This document shows positions 47,702-59,985 of a DNA stretch of 64,000 nt, piece by piece. The notes below the pieces were generated by a model. The model did no database searches, was not told the DNA's origin, and saw only the letters and a program-made list of their open reading frames with translations. A program made the position numbers and the translations under genes. The DNA is from Rhizophagus clarus. Its lineage: Eukaryota; Glomeromycota; Glomeromycetes; Glomerales; Glomeraceae. Within the stretch, counting starts at the first letter, position 1. Every line of letters begins with the position of its first letter. The stretch is taken from contig BLAL01000034.1 of NCBI GenBank assembly GCA_015698045.1, positions 806,001 through 870,000 of the forward strand. Reading direction: 5' to 3'.

Positions 47702-49540
47702 ATGTCATCACGTTTCTTAATTTTATTTTCATTCATTGTTCTTCCAGTAATTTTATCATCATCATTCATCACATCTGCTGCAAAATGTCCTCGTTCAACT
47801 GTTGTGCAATCTCCCAATTCACAAGAACAATTTTTCAATTCATTGGATCAGTTTTAGATAACCATCTTGACATGCTTACAAAGTGTTTGGGACACCATGT
47901 AGAAAAGTTTAAATCTGGTCAAGGAATATTTAGCAGTAATAATAATAAAATTTCACCTGATAAATCTCTTATTACGGATTATTCTATTAATGGAATTTCT
48001 CAGTTTATAGTGGTTTTTTTGATAATGATTTTATTAAAAATAATTTAGTAAAAAGAAGTGATGTTAAATTTGTTGAAAAGGTCATTAATATAAAGGCCCA
48101 ATTATGCTTTTAATCATACTATTATTTTTAAAGATAATAATTTAGAAAAAAGGACTATTCAGACAAATGCACCTTTCATAAGTAAATTTTTCACATACGA
48201 AAAGAAAAAAGTTGGACTAAATTCAATATCAATAAATTTTTATTGATAGAATCTTGATCATATCGATCAAAAAACTTTTCCATTAGATGGGAAATACAAT
48301 TATCCAACTAGTGCTGGCTCTGGAGTAAACATTTATGTGGTTGACACGCAAGTATATCTAATAAAATAAATGACTTACTTTTAATTCATTTGTTTTCAGA
48401 GGAATCGATACCAAAAGTGTTGAATTCGAAGGAAGAGCAAGTTTTGGATAGGGTTGGTTCGGTCCTGGCAAAGACCGGTCCTATGTCGATCCCAGGACCG
48501 GTCTTCACGGTCTTCGGTCCATGATCTGAGGACCGGTCCGGACTGATGAACTTAGTGCGAAATTGCTTTGCTGACTAATCAACGACATATTGTAAATAAA
48601 AATTAAAAAACTTTGAGGATCGGTCTTTTGGGACCGGACCGGGCCGGACTAACCCAACCCTAGTTTTCCATCAACCGATGATCATGGGTAAAAAAATAAT
48701 TTATTTTTTTTATTTTTTTTTGGACCGATTTTTAAGAAAAAACTCTTTCTTTCATAATATTAGTCATGGGACTAATGTTGCTGGAATAGTAAGTATAAGA
48801 GATTTAAATTGTATTCATATCATTTTAATTTTACTTATTCTTTTCTTTCTATAGATTGGTGGAAAGAAATATGGTGTTGCAAAAAAAACAAACCTAATTG
48901 CAATTAAAGTATTAAATCAAAATGGTCAAAGGTTCTTCAATAACAGTAGTAGCAGGATTATCTTATGTAATCTCCAACACATGAAAAGTTCAAATAAAAA
49001 CACGATCATTAAGTAAATCTTTCTCTCTTTTGATTTTCACATTAATTTCGACAAATTACTGATAAGAAATTTTAAATTAATTTCATGGTTTATCGTTTGG
49101 AGGTGCATTTTTCTCAAGCAAATAATCAAATGGTAAACTTTTGCTCTAATTCCGGTATTCATGTAGTAGTTTCAGCAGGTGACGGGTCAGGTGATGCTTG
49201 TAAAGTATCATCAGCATCAGCTACAAGCAATTACTGTTGGAGCCACGGAAAAATTTACAGATGATATTACAACTTTCACTAATACAGGATCTTGTGTGCA
49301 AATTTATGCATACTATTGCGGCAGGTGCTTATCTAGTTAATTCATTATCCATGGCATCAGGAACCAGCCAAGCTTGCCCACATGTTGCTGGCACCGTAGC
49401 TTTGATTATTAATAAAAACGGTAACATGAAACCATCATTTATGATTAATGAATTAATAACATTATCTACCAAAGATATCTTATAAAATACAAAAAAAGCT
49501 AAACCTAATGGACTCTTACGTACGTATACCTGGTCCATAA
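47702..49540 (+). pseudogene. broken subtilisin-like protease 3
   Basis: Fourth member of the S8 family, closest in layout to the gene at 43864: signal peptide MSSRFLILFSFIVLPVILSS, propeptide, then recognisable exons at 48250-48350, 48400-48450, 48765-48789, 48855-49014, 49090-49540. A 213 bp hAT-like element (48449-48661) sits in exon 3, between the Asp and His of the triad. There are also small frameshifts in exon 1 (three or so), one in exon 5 near 48930, and losses in the last exon, where the LYAPGRDI-type segment is missing. The Ser region (SGTSQACPHVAG) and SAGDGSGDAC survive. Not expected to make an enzyme. Confidence 0.9.
48449..48661. mobile_element. 213-bp hAT-like MITE in exon
   Basis: Ends TAGGGTTGGTTCGGTCC and, inverted, TAGGGTTGGGTTAGTCC. 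Flanking 8-mers GTTTTGGA and GTTTTCCA match at 6 of 8. The ends hold GGACCGGTC-type repeats. It lies inside exon 3 of the broken protease. Confidence 0.8.
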
Positions 49541-50060
49541 ATATGAAAAATTAGACAATTAAAATATATTAACGGATTCATATAAAGAAGACTATTTAAT
49601 TAATAAACACGACTACATTAAAATGTAAAAAATTTATTCTGTGATTTGATTCTGTATTTTTCTTCCTTGATGGAATTCTCGAATTGATTGATTCTTCTTG
49701 ACTGAGATCGGTAATATTACATTTGATTATAATCGGCAAAACGCTCCGGTTGGCGTAGAACCTAAGTAATTTTTTAGGAAAGTAAATCTGTGAGGACTGT
49801 GCCTTATTAAGCTTGTACCCACATAAAGTTCCATAAGGAAAAATATTCCATGTATAATATCTGTGTTAGGTTAAATTCTTTGAATGATAAAATAAAGACG
49901 GTGCTCGGGGGGTGTTGTGGTCCGCTGTAGATCATTCATTTATTTTCTTATATAAAGACTGTAATACGTCTTTTTTTCTCTAATTTTTTTTTTTCGATTT
50001 AATTAATTTAATTTAATTTATTAATCCTTTTTTTTTTTTTATTAAATTAAATTAATCAAA
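49541..50060. other. intergenic upstream of kinase
   Basis: No gene. Contains ATTAATTTAATTTAATT words and poly-T (49990-50040) just before the kinase start, a likely promoter region without a clear box. Confidence 0.4.
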
Positions 50061-52396
50061 ATGAACTCAACAGAAGAACAAAACTTTAAAATTTGTACAC
50101 AATGTAACAAGAGAGTTATAAGTTTTCCAAATAATCTTTGTAGGAAACAAATTCTTTCGTCAATTGATAACGAGACAAGTGGAAATATCAAATTAGACGA
50201 ATTTATTAAAGAAACACAACTAAATTCAAAATTCTGTGATGATTTTATTGAATGGATACCATATTCAAACTTGGAAAATATAAAATATTTAACAAGTGGT
50301 GGAAATTCAAAAATTTATTTCGGAAATTGGTTATATAATAAATCTCTGGGTTCAAAATCATCGCTTAATGTTGTTTTAAAAGTTATCAGAGTTAATGATT
50401 CTCTAAAAGAGGTAAAAAAAAAAAAAAATTAATAAAAAAAAAATGTTAAAAGATTTATTAATTATTGTTAATAAAGTCTAATATTAAAAAAAAATTTTTT
50501 TTTTCAGTTTCAAATGCATCATAAGTGTCGTGGTCAAAACGTTATACCATTTTATGGGATGACGAAAGCACCTGAAGGTGCTGAATATGCTATGGTCATA
50601 CAATGTGCAAAATATGGAGATTTACGAAATTATATTCGTAAATTTTTTCCAAGTTTAAATTGGACCGATAAAGCAAATATTCTTATTAAAGTTTCAAAAG
50701 CTTTAGATTCTCTTCATCGAATGAATTTATTTCATAAAGATTTTCATTGTAAAAACATTTTAGTAGATGAAGAACATAGAATTTTAATAAATGATTTTGA
50801 ACTTTGTCAATCTAGTGATACGGAAATAGGTAAGTGAATCAAAAGGTATTGTGTAATGCTTATTAATATAATATGATTCTAATTAATAAATTTATATTCA
50901 AATATTAAAAGCTCCAAACATTCTCCAAGGAGTTCTACCTTATATCGCACCTGAAGTTCTGAGACGTAAACCGTATACAAAACAATCAGAAGTGTATAGT
51001 ATAAGTATGATCATGTGGGAATTAACTTCAAAGAAACCTCCATTTTCGGATTGGGTTCATGATGTAGAACTTGCACTTGCAATTCTTGATGGAATGAGAC
51101 CTAAAATCGTCGAAGGAACGCCCGAATTTTATGCTGATATCATGAAACAATGTTGGAACACCGATCCATTACAAAGACCCGATGCTTCTTTTTTACCGAA
51201 AATATTTGAAGGAATGATGGAATTATGTAAAATGGCTGATAATAATATATATTCACCAAGACGAGAATATCAACCTGACATTATAAACAATTCAAATGAG
51301 AACACTGAGTCAGGTATATGATATGAAAGTTCATTATTAATAAATTCTTAGCTAGTAAATATTAAAATTAATTTCTTTTTAAAAGTTTATATAACTGAAG
51401 CATATAATTATTCTCTTGGAAGATTATCTATATCTACTGGATTACAAGGTAATAATATTTAGGATTTAGCTATAGTTCTCGTACATTTTAATTAATTTAT
51501 TCTATTGATCTAGATAACGATCAACCCGAATTTGAAGAAAAAAAAATTACTAAAGAATTTTCTATAGAATTAACCAATCAAATAAAATATTATGAATCCC
51601 TATATATTAATAGCTCTTTTGATATTAATTCAAGTACAATAGAAGATAAAATAGTAAAACAATGTGATGACAACAAATTTAGAAAAATGAGATATAAGAA
51701 GAATTTAGAATATGATGATGGAAAACGAGCTTATAAACTTCGTAGATACCAAATAGCTGGTAAGTCTCATAAATAAAATTATTTCATTTATTTAAAATTT
51801 GTGTTTACAATTATTAAAATTTACTTTTTATTATTATTATTGTTATTATTCAGGCAAATTAAGAAAAAGTATGAATATTTAAGATTTTTGTCGTTTGTTA
51901 GTCATTTTATATTAATGTTCACGTTGTTTACAATATAAATTTTTAGAAAATCGTAGATCTGTAGCACTACTGGAAGATGATGGTAAGTATATTTAATTAA
52001 ATGACAGTTTTTTTTTCACATTATTAATTATTAATTAATTGCTCTTTCTTTTTTTTTTTTATGTTGTAAGATGAAATTGGTAAGTTTGCACTTATATTAA
52101 ATATTATTATGTTTGAACTTTAATTAACTGTCAATTCTTTATATTATTTAATTTAGTTTTACAAATATCAGAAAGTGAAGGTATATATTTTGACAATAAT
52201 AAATTTATTAAATATTATTATATTTTTTAACAAATATTGTCATTTAGATTCCAGATATGCTACTCAAACATACGACTTTTCATTAGAAGGTAACACAAAC
52301 ACGCATATATTATGTTAATTATTACTGACAATAATTCTAGTTTATTAATGATATTCTTTTAATATAGATCTGAACAAGAGTTATAATGAACTATAA
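50061..52396 (+). CDS. divergent TKL-like protein kinase
   Basis: Eleven exons: 50061-50411, 50508-50829, 50912-51313, 51386-51448, 51514-51759, 51854-51868, 51947-51982, 52071-52079, 52157-52180, 52248-52289, 52368-52396; 512 residues. N-terminal CxxC (KICTQCNKRV), then a kinase domain: glycine loop LTSGGNSKIYFG, Lys in VVLKVI, HKDFHCKNIL for HRDxxxxN, DFE (NDFELCQ) for DFG, APE in YIAPEVL. It resembles the large TKL kinase family expanded in glomeromycete fungi. The segment between VVLKVI and PFYGMT is short, so the alpha-C helix with its Glu is largely missing. Residues after about 375 form a disordered tail spread over tiny exons, all separated by phase-1 introns; one is only 9 bases. Whether it phosphorylates is uncertain. 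Confidence 0.85.
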
Positions 52397-52429
52397 TTCT
52401 AATTTATGATACTACCAACTTATTACCAT

Positions 52430-52518
52430 ACCGTTCCGATATTAAGCATCTGCACCTCTAGTCTACACTATGACAATTTTGACCAGACCTTGGCCTAGGT
52501 GCTTAATATCAGAACGGT
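52430..52518. repeat. 89-bp inverted-repeat hairpin
   Basis: ACCGTTCCGATATTAAGCA and TGCTTAATATCAGAACGGT pair over 19 bases with one mismatch, with a 51 bp GC-richer loop. It begins 33 bases after the kinase stop, so it probably lies in the 3' UTR. A very short MITE is likely. Confidence 0.8.
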
Positions 52519-53166
52519 GCATTTATTATTTTAATTCATAATTCATTTTTATTTTATTTTATAGTTAATCATATAATTATAATATTATTTATTATTCAGA
52601 TTATTAATTGTAAAATAGTAATCTACTTTGTAGTTTATAATAGACTGTACTGTTTAATATATTATTTATTTTTATATATATATATATGTAATTAATTAGA
52701 TACTCTGCACACATAATCTGTATTTATTTTATTAATACATCTTGATAGTAACAGGTTGTATCAGAATAAATCAATTAATAAATGCTTGATAAATATGTTA
52801 ATATGTAATTACCGTAAGTCCATGAATTATTATTTAGAAACTAACTACGAGGAAAAATAAAAAAATTTATCACCACAAGAAATTCATGGTGATTATTGTG
52901 TAAATCTAAAGGGTTTAATCATATTACTTTTACTAAATTCTTTTAACTATACGCTTAAAAAAAAAAATAACTTACAATTGATATTACATAATTAATTATT
53001 GTTTCTCTAATTTTTACAAAAATTAATGATAATAATATATATTAGTTTCGTCTGTTATGAAATTTTTGACAAGCGTAAAGTGGATTAAAAGGGAAAGGAG
53101 GGAGCGAAATTAATGTAAGTCATAAGTCGATAAATTGACTATTTTGTCAGGAAAAATAAGATAATT
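52519..53166. other. intergenic between convergent genes
   Basis: A/T-rich, includes an (AT)n run at 52672-52688. It separates the 3' ends of the kinase and of subtilase 4. Confidence 0.45.
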
Positions 53167-54898
53167 CTAATTATCTGATTTAGTGACTGGGCTGGGTATA
53201 CGTAAAAATCTATTAGGCGTAGGACTTTTTATTTCATTTAAAATATTTTTGGTAGATAATGTTATTAATTGGTTAATCATAGATGCAGGACTCATGTTGC
53301 CTTGCTTACTAATAATTAAAGCGACTGCGCCAGAAACATGTGGACAAGCTTGACTTGTTCCTGAAGCTTGAGATAATAATGTATTACTTCGACCTGCCCC
53401 TGCTGCAATAATATCTCTTCCTGGAGCAAAAATTTCTACACAGGATCCGGTATTAGTGGAAGTTATAACATTATTTGTAGATTTTTCCGTTGCTCCAACA
53501 GTTATTGCTTGTGGTGCTGATGCTGGTGATACATTGCATGCATCACCTGTATTATCACCTGCTGATACTACTACATGAATACCAGCATTAGAACAAAGAC
53601 TTATCATTTGATTGATTGCTTGAGAGAATGCGCCTCCAAATGACAAACTAAATTAATTTTAAAATTTTTTTATTAGTATTTTTGTAAAGAAAATGAACTT
53701 AGAAAAAGAAAAAATATTTACTTGACCACAGTATTTTTATTTGAACTTTTCGTGTGTTGGAGGATTACAAAAGTTAATCCTGCCACTACATTTATCGAAG
53801 TACCTTGTCCTTTTTGATCTAATATCTTAATTGCAATAAGATTTACTTTTTTGGCAACTCCAAATTTCTTACCCCCAATCTACCAATTGAAAAGAAATTC
53901 AATAAGTGTAAATTTGAAAAGAGAATTTTAGAAATTTGTTACTTACAATACCAGCAACGTTAGTTCCGTGGCTATGTTGAAAAAAAAGAAATTTTTTTTA
54001 GAATCGAATAATTTGGTTTATATATGTCTTTTTTTTTTTCCCACTTACCCATTATCATCGGTTGATGAACAACCAACACAAAAGCTACCTCCAAAACTTG
54101 CTCTTCCCTCAAATTCAACGTTTTTAATATTAATTCCTCTAAAAAAAAAAAAAAATAGAAAAATAAAATTAAATTTTTTTTTTTTTTTTAAGAAATGGAC
54201 AAATTATTAACGTACTCACGTGTCAACTACGTAAACGTTTACTCCGGAACCAGCACTAGTTGGGAAAATGTATTTTCCATCTAATGGAAAATCTTTTTGG
54301 TCGATACGATCAAGATTCTAATATTCAATTTAAATATTATTAGATAAAAATTAATCCAATCCTTTTCTCGTATATAAAAATTACTTACATAAGGCAAATT
54401 ATTTTGATTAACTGTAGTAGTAGCAGTAGTAGTTTTTTTAAATTTTTCAGCTTCTCTTTTTTTTATAATAGTACTATTAACATTAACAGCATAATGGGCC
54501 TTTATTTTAATAACTTTTTCAACAAAATGAACATCACTTCTTTTTGATAAAACATTATCAACAAACTTCTTATCAAAAAATCCACTGTAAATTGCAAATT
54601 TTCCTTCAGTGGAATAATCTGTGATAAGATTTTTATCAGGTTCCTTATTACCACAGCTGTCAAATATTCCTTGTCCGGATTTAAACTTTTCCACACGGCG
54701 TCCTAAACATTTTGTAAGCAATTCATGATGGTCCGACATTGTGGATTGAATGGACAATACTGAAGTTTTAAGAAAAACCAGATGTTCTTCTTGTGAATCC
54801 GAAGATTGCATTGTAAAAGGACATACTAAAGCGAATGTAATGGATGATAATAATAGTATAAGAAATGAGAGAAGAATTAGAGAGCGAAATGAAATCAT
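53167..54898 (-). CDS. secreted subtilisin-like protease 4 (S8)
   Basis: Six exons on the reverse strand: 54898-54389, 54317-54220, 54138-54049, 53971-53947, 53879-53722, 53647-53167; 453 residues. Signal peptide MISFRSLILLSFLILLLSS, propeptide with EEHLVFLKTS, then S8 domain with Asp in VYVVDTGIN, His in HGTNVAG, Ser in SGTSQACPHVSG. The residue after the catalytic Asp loop is Asn (GIN) where the sisters have GID. Oxyanion position SAGDNTGDAC again has Asp. A longer linker before the domain contains a Thr run (KKTTTATTTVNQNN). Intron phases match the + strand members, so it was copied and inverted. Confidence 0.92.
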
Positions 54899-55611
54899 TT
54901 TTATTTAATTCTAAAGAGAGTTCAAGGTAAATGAAGAGGAATCATATGAATGATATAGGAAGATGAATAAAGGAAGAAAAGGATGGGATGGAGACATTAA
55001 TATTCGCATGTTTAATAATAATAAAAAAAATGTTGCACGCGCACTTATGAACACCACAATTGAACTTTGCGTTGTTTACCTGGTGTACTTTGATGCAATT
55101 ATATATGTTATGTATTAAATTTGTATGCTTCTATTTTTGGATATACCGTCGAATACGAATTCCAATGAAGGTATTGGAAACTGCAGATCTTAATATAAAC
55201 TATTCGGGTATTACAAGAAAAAGAAACCTATTTTGTCAGGTTTATTTGTTTATTTTAAGTTAGTACCTAAATGAAAAATGAATTAATGCAAGATGTCTGA
55301 TGCCATTTACTTCAATTCAGCTATTATAAATTCCGTAATTTCAATCGTGTATTTGATTGGCCAACTCCCTCTCAGCCGAGAAACTTTAATTTTACACCAC
55401 CAAATATTATGCAGCTTCTAGATAAGATTAGAATTTTTTAAATTAAACACATCAATACAATTTATTTCTGCAATTAAATTTTTACGTTTTCGAATAGTTA
55501 TTCAATACAAAGAATGGAATGCGTTGTTTAAATTTGATATAGAACACAAATACAGCCATGCACCCCTCTTAGGACTGGACACAAGTGTGCATTTGGATGT
55601 GCATTTATAGA

Positions 55612-55654
<43 letters not shown>

Positions 55655-56606
55655 ATTTGACATACTATTAATATGTATTATTATTGATCAATCGTAGCCT
55701 ACTACATTATATATATTTATTTTTCCCCAATAAAGCCTATTAATTTGATATATTCACCTACATTTTATAATTGAAAAAAAAAACACTTTCACAGTTTCTA
55801 AGCACTAATTTAGTGCTACATTAACTACTAAGCAAATGAGTGCATTTAGAGAGGGTGCGCATTTATGTAAAATATCTCTACCAATCGGATGGCTTTAGCC
55901 CGAATTACGCTCGATTTTAGCCAGTACTTTGCTTAATTTTGGTCAAGATAGTGACCTGGACCCGATAAAATCTAATTGACTAATTATTAATTGTGATGTT
56001 ATAAGACAATAATTTCTTTAATTAAAATGTAATATTACACCATTACTGATAGCTAAAAAGAGATCACAGCATATTAATTTCAATTAAAACAATAATAATA
56101 AATGTCGGGTTATATTTCGGGTTTCGTTTCGGAAAAAAAGCACATCCTGTAACTAAGCTCCATGTTGTTTACACTAATTTATAATTCCTCTAATTCAGCA
56201 ATTCACTTAAATATATAAATATATCTACAACCAATCGACAGTGCACATATGGTGTTTCAATGGGATGACAGATGTATGACATGCGCTGCAGAAAAAATTT
56301 GGTTATGAATGTTTTGTGTATATTTTGTTGGTACAAAAGAATTTCTTGCTAAATTAATCCTTTCTTCGATATATACTTACGATGACACGTGTTTATATTT
56401 AACGACTTTTAAAATAATATTTACGATTTATATTTACTCGCTCCTTCCATCCCTTCCATCCATCTCAAGATTTATGATAAAAATATAACATGTCAAAAGC
56501 ATTAAAATAAAAACGTAGACAATATTGCAAAAGTGTGATATATTAATGAATTTTTCACAAGGTATACAAAAAAAAACTTGTTTAATAATAAATAGTAAAG
56601 TTAATC
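54899..56606. other. intergenic with 40-T tract
   Basis: No gene supported. A run of about 40 T at 55614-55653 could be the tail of an old retroposed sequence on the reverse strand. The frame at 55060-55263 has no motif. Confidence 0.45.
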
Positions 56607-58473
56607 CTATTTTTCTAAAGAACTTTTTTTAGTTAAACCTTTCATTCTGGATAATGAGCCTTTTCTAATCAAGCCAACATTTGAAGAAGTTGGGGAAGTA
56701 GTACTTTTGTTGATATCAGTAATAATTTTTAATGAAGTATTCAATGTACTTGGAGTTGTTGTATTATAAGTCATTTTTTTCTCTCTCCTTTCTCTTAAAC
56801 TCCATTGTCTAATAATGGGTGCATCGTTATCAATATTGGTACCTTCATTCACATCACCAATCGTATTACTTCTTTTTCTACCAAGATACTTATTATTATC
56901 ATTTGAAGAATTTCTTTCTTGTTGTCTTTCAACCAAAGCAACTAATCTAGCGAATTTTTCCCTGTTTTTCATTATTATAATATCTTGTTCAGTCATAATA
57001 TTTTCGGTAGGAATATTATTGCTATTACTATGAACATTATTGTTATGACTTTCTTGCAATTCTTCCTCCTCTTCAACAATCATAACACCTTGATCTAAAT
57101 CCATATATTTAACAAATATAATAGCTGCCAATTCTTTACAAAATTCTTGTAATATAATATATGCGTTAACGAAATTAGTAAATTTTGCAAAAGGGTTAAT
57201 ATGCGTATCCTTATATATTGAAGGAGAAACGGGTAAATCAGGTGAACTTAGATCGATTGAACGAGGTGACATAGGACTATTATTAGTATCAGAAGAATTC
57301 CTTGAACCGTAAGATAATCTTGATGAATTACCCATACCTCTACGTTTAACCAATTGTATACGAGTTTGAAAATTTGGTACTTTTGAAGCACCAATTTCTG
57401 CTTCACTTGCTATTTTTTCTAATACACTAATTAAACTTTTATGAGCGTTAATATTATCAGAATTCTTTTTTTCAAAATCGAAGTTACCATATAATAACAA
57501 ATCAATTTTTTCGTCTAATATACATGCTAATTTACTGATTATACTAGTTAATACTAAATTTCTTTCTAATGGAACATGAAGAAAATTTTCTAATTGTTTA
57601 AATATCATACTAATAAATGTTCCTTCATAAAATACCTGATTATTTTCGGTATTATGAACGTCATTGTTTTCTTTACCAGTAAAATTGCTAAATGAATTAG
57701 ATAAAGGATAAGGGTTAGTCCAAAGATTACATGCTAAAGCAACTAATTGTACTTGTCTTTGTGCGTCTAAAAAATAATCTTCATAACCAAATCCATTATC
57801 ATTTGCTTTATCTGTTGATTCTACCACTACTGAAATGTCTGATCCTACTTTATTATCATCTAACGGCATTAATGATAATAATTTTCTCAATAATACTCTA
57901 GGATTTTTATTGCATATTTTCGTATTATTTGTTGTTACTGAAATGTTAGCAGTAATACCAGTTTGATTGCTGCTACTAGAAGATGTAGTATTATTAACAT
58001 TATTAAAAAAGGTATGATTCATATTTGTGAGATTTCTTAATACTAAATTGTACAACGCAAATTGATTAAATGTCTCTAAAATACTATCAAATAATCTTAA
58101 TGTAGATAAACTTAATCTGTCTTCTGCATTACTACATCTTCCTATAAGAATTTCTCTTATAGAAGCAACTCCACTTGATTTTTCTTGAGAAACACTTTGG
58201 GTAATATTCTGAGGAACACATTCAGGTTTCAATGAACCTCCTAATAAAATTTTGAACATAGAATCAAGTATTTGATGAACTTTAATGTACTTAATTAATT
58301 CAGCTATATAAGTTGTTGCTGCAGTTGCTTGTTCATCTAATGGACTTAATAATGCTGGTATAATTGAATATTTTACAAATCCATTTACTAATCTATCTAA
58401 AAATTGTAACATCAGTATCTATTAATAAAAAAAGAAAAAAAATTTTAAATAAAATAAATAATAGATTAAGATG

Positions 58474-58504
<31 letters not shown>

Positions 58505-59848
58505 AAACTTACTGGGCTATTGATTTCCGCAATCTTATTGATAAATTGCCAAAATTCAAAAAATTCTTCAACTGCAATTTCAGGTTTAGATGTATTTATA
58601 CATTGCATTATTTCGGATGGTGTGCGTTTTTTATTAAATCTTTTAGCTAAAGGCGAATTCTTATCGCAATTATCGCTACCATTATTGTAATTTCCATCTG
58701 ATATACTTATCATTAATGTGTTATTATTTGGTAATGTTGCAAATGCTATTCGTAATCTTTTTTCCTAAGTAATAATTTAGAAAGTCAGGTTAAAAGAGAA
58801 TATTTAAAGATTCAATTACTTTAATACGAACCATTGTTTCGAAAAATTTAGATTCTTTGATTAAATAATTGAGAAAATCTTTATCATCTTTTAACATATT
58901 TATGATTAAATATAACGCTTCTCTTGATACTTTTCCTGTTTGTCCCGTTATATTCATATAATCTAATAACATTGAAAATATTGGAAAATCAGTCTAAATT
59001 ATATTAAAATAATGTTAGTAAATAATCTTCCTTAGTTTTCCCACATAAAGAATACCACTACTTACGCCTTTAGATCTTTCAAAATAAAGATCAATTAATT
59101 TCGGTTGATTCATCATTTGTCTACAAACGACATGAATTAATTTAACTAATCCTTGTTTAAGATAATAATTATCATCTACATCTAATTCATATGATAATAT
59201 TATTAATCTTTGGATATATAAATATATTTCTGGTACAAATAATAATTTTGATGGAATGTTTTGCACGAAATGCACAAAAAATTCCAATACTTGAACCAGC
59301 ATTCCTTTTGGTATCTATTTATTTTAGAAATAAAAAAGTAATTTAATGAAAAAAAAACCCCCCCAAAAATAACAGATACATTAAATGTTATCACACTTAC
59401 ATCATTCTTAGCGTATCCAATTAAATCTTTTAATACATGGTTATCTAATATAAATTCGATACATTTTCTTCGAACTTTATTTTCGTCAAATGGTATATAA
59501 TGACTTGATATTGAATTATGATCAATTCTAATTCGAATTTCTTCTTCTTTGATAAATCTAACAATATTTTCCAAGTTTTCCGGTATTTTTGTTGAGTTTA
59601 TATCAACAAGTTTGCTTTGTTCTATGAATATTCAGAAAATTCGATTAAATGAATTAGCATGTATTGTATATTAAAAAAATCTATGATTATATGCATGCAT
59701 ATACTAACTTACCTTTAGATTTTGTTGTAGAAATACTATTATAATATTTTCTTATAGATTTCCATTCATCTTGTAGTTCCTCTTCTTTAGACTTAATATG
59801 TGGTGCTATAATTTCAATCGCATTACCAACTATTCTTGATAAAAACAT
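56607..59848 (-). CDS. FHIP2/FAM160B-type (RAI16-like) protein
   Basis: Six exons on the reverse strand: 59848-59713, 59621-59401, 59314-59066, 58993-58820, 58764-58513, 58418-56607; 947 residues. The N-terminus (IEIIAPHIKSKEEELQDEWKS, then IPENLENIV) and the block STLRLFDSILETFNQFALYNLVLRNL (read as two parts) match the FAM160B/FHIP2 family, RAI16-like Pfam domain. FHIP proteins join Hook and FTS in the FHF complex that links dynein to endosomes or other membranes. The exon at 58764-58513 and the last exon carry long Asn/Ser/Asp-rich loops (about residues 480-520 and 680-900), making it longer than the roughly 765-residue human FHIP2A. Start chosen at MFLSRIVGNAIE, which mirrors the family start. 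High confidence. Confidence 0.92.
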
Positions 59849-59985
59849 GTTTGTGTGTGTGTTTAGGTAAATTGTGAAATTTAACGCAACAGAATTTTAA
59901 TTGATAATTTTGGGATAATAGAGATCTTCTTTTTTTTACGTATTATCTATTATACATTTATTATAATGCTTTATAAAAAAGTGCA

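Noticed and set aside
56815-57033. 72-residue + frame
   Set aside because: Antisense of the last FHIP2 exon.
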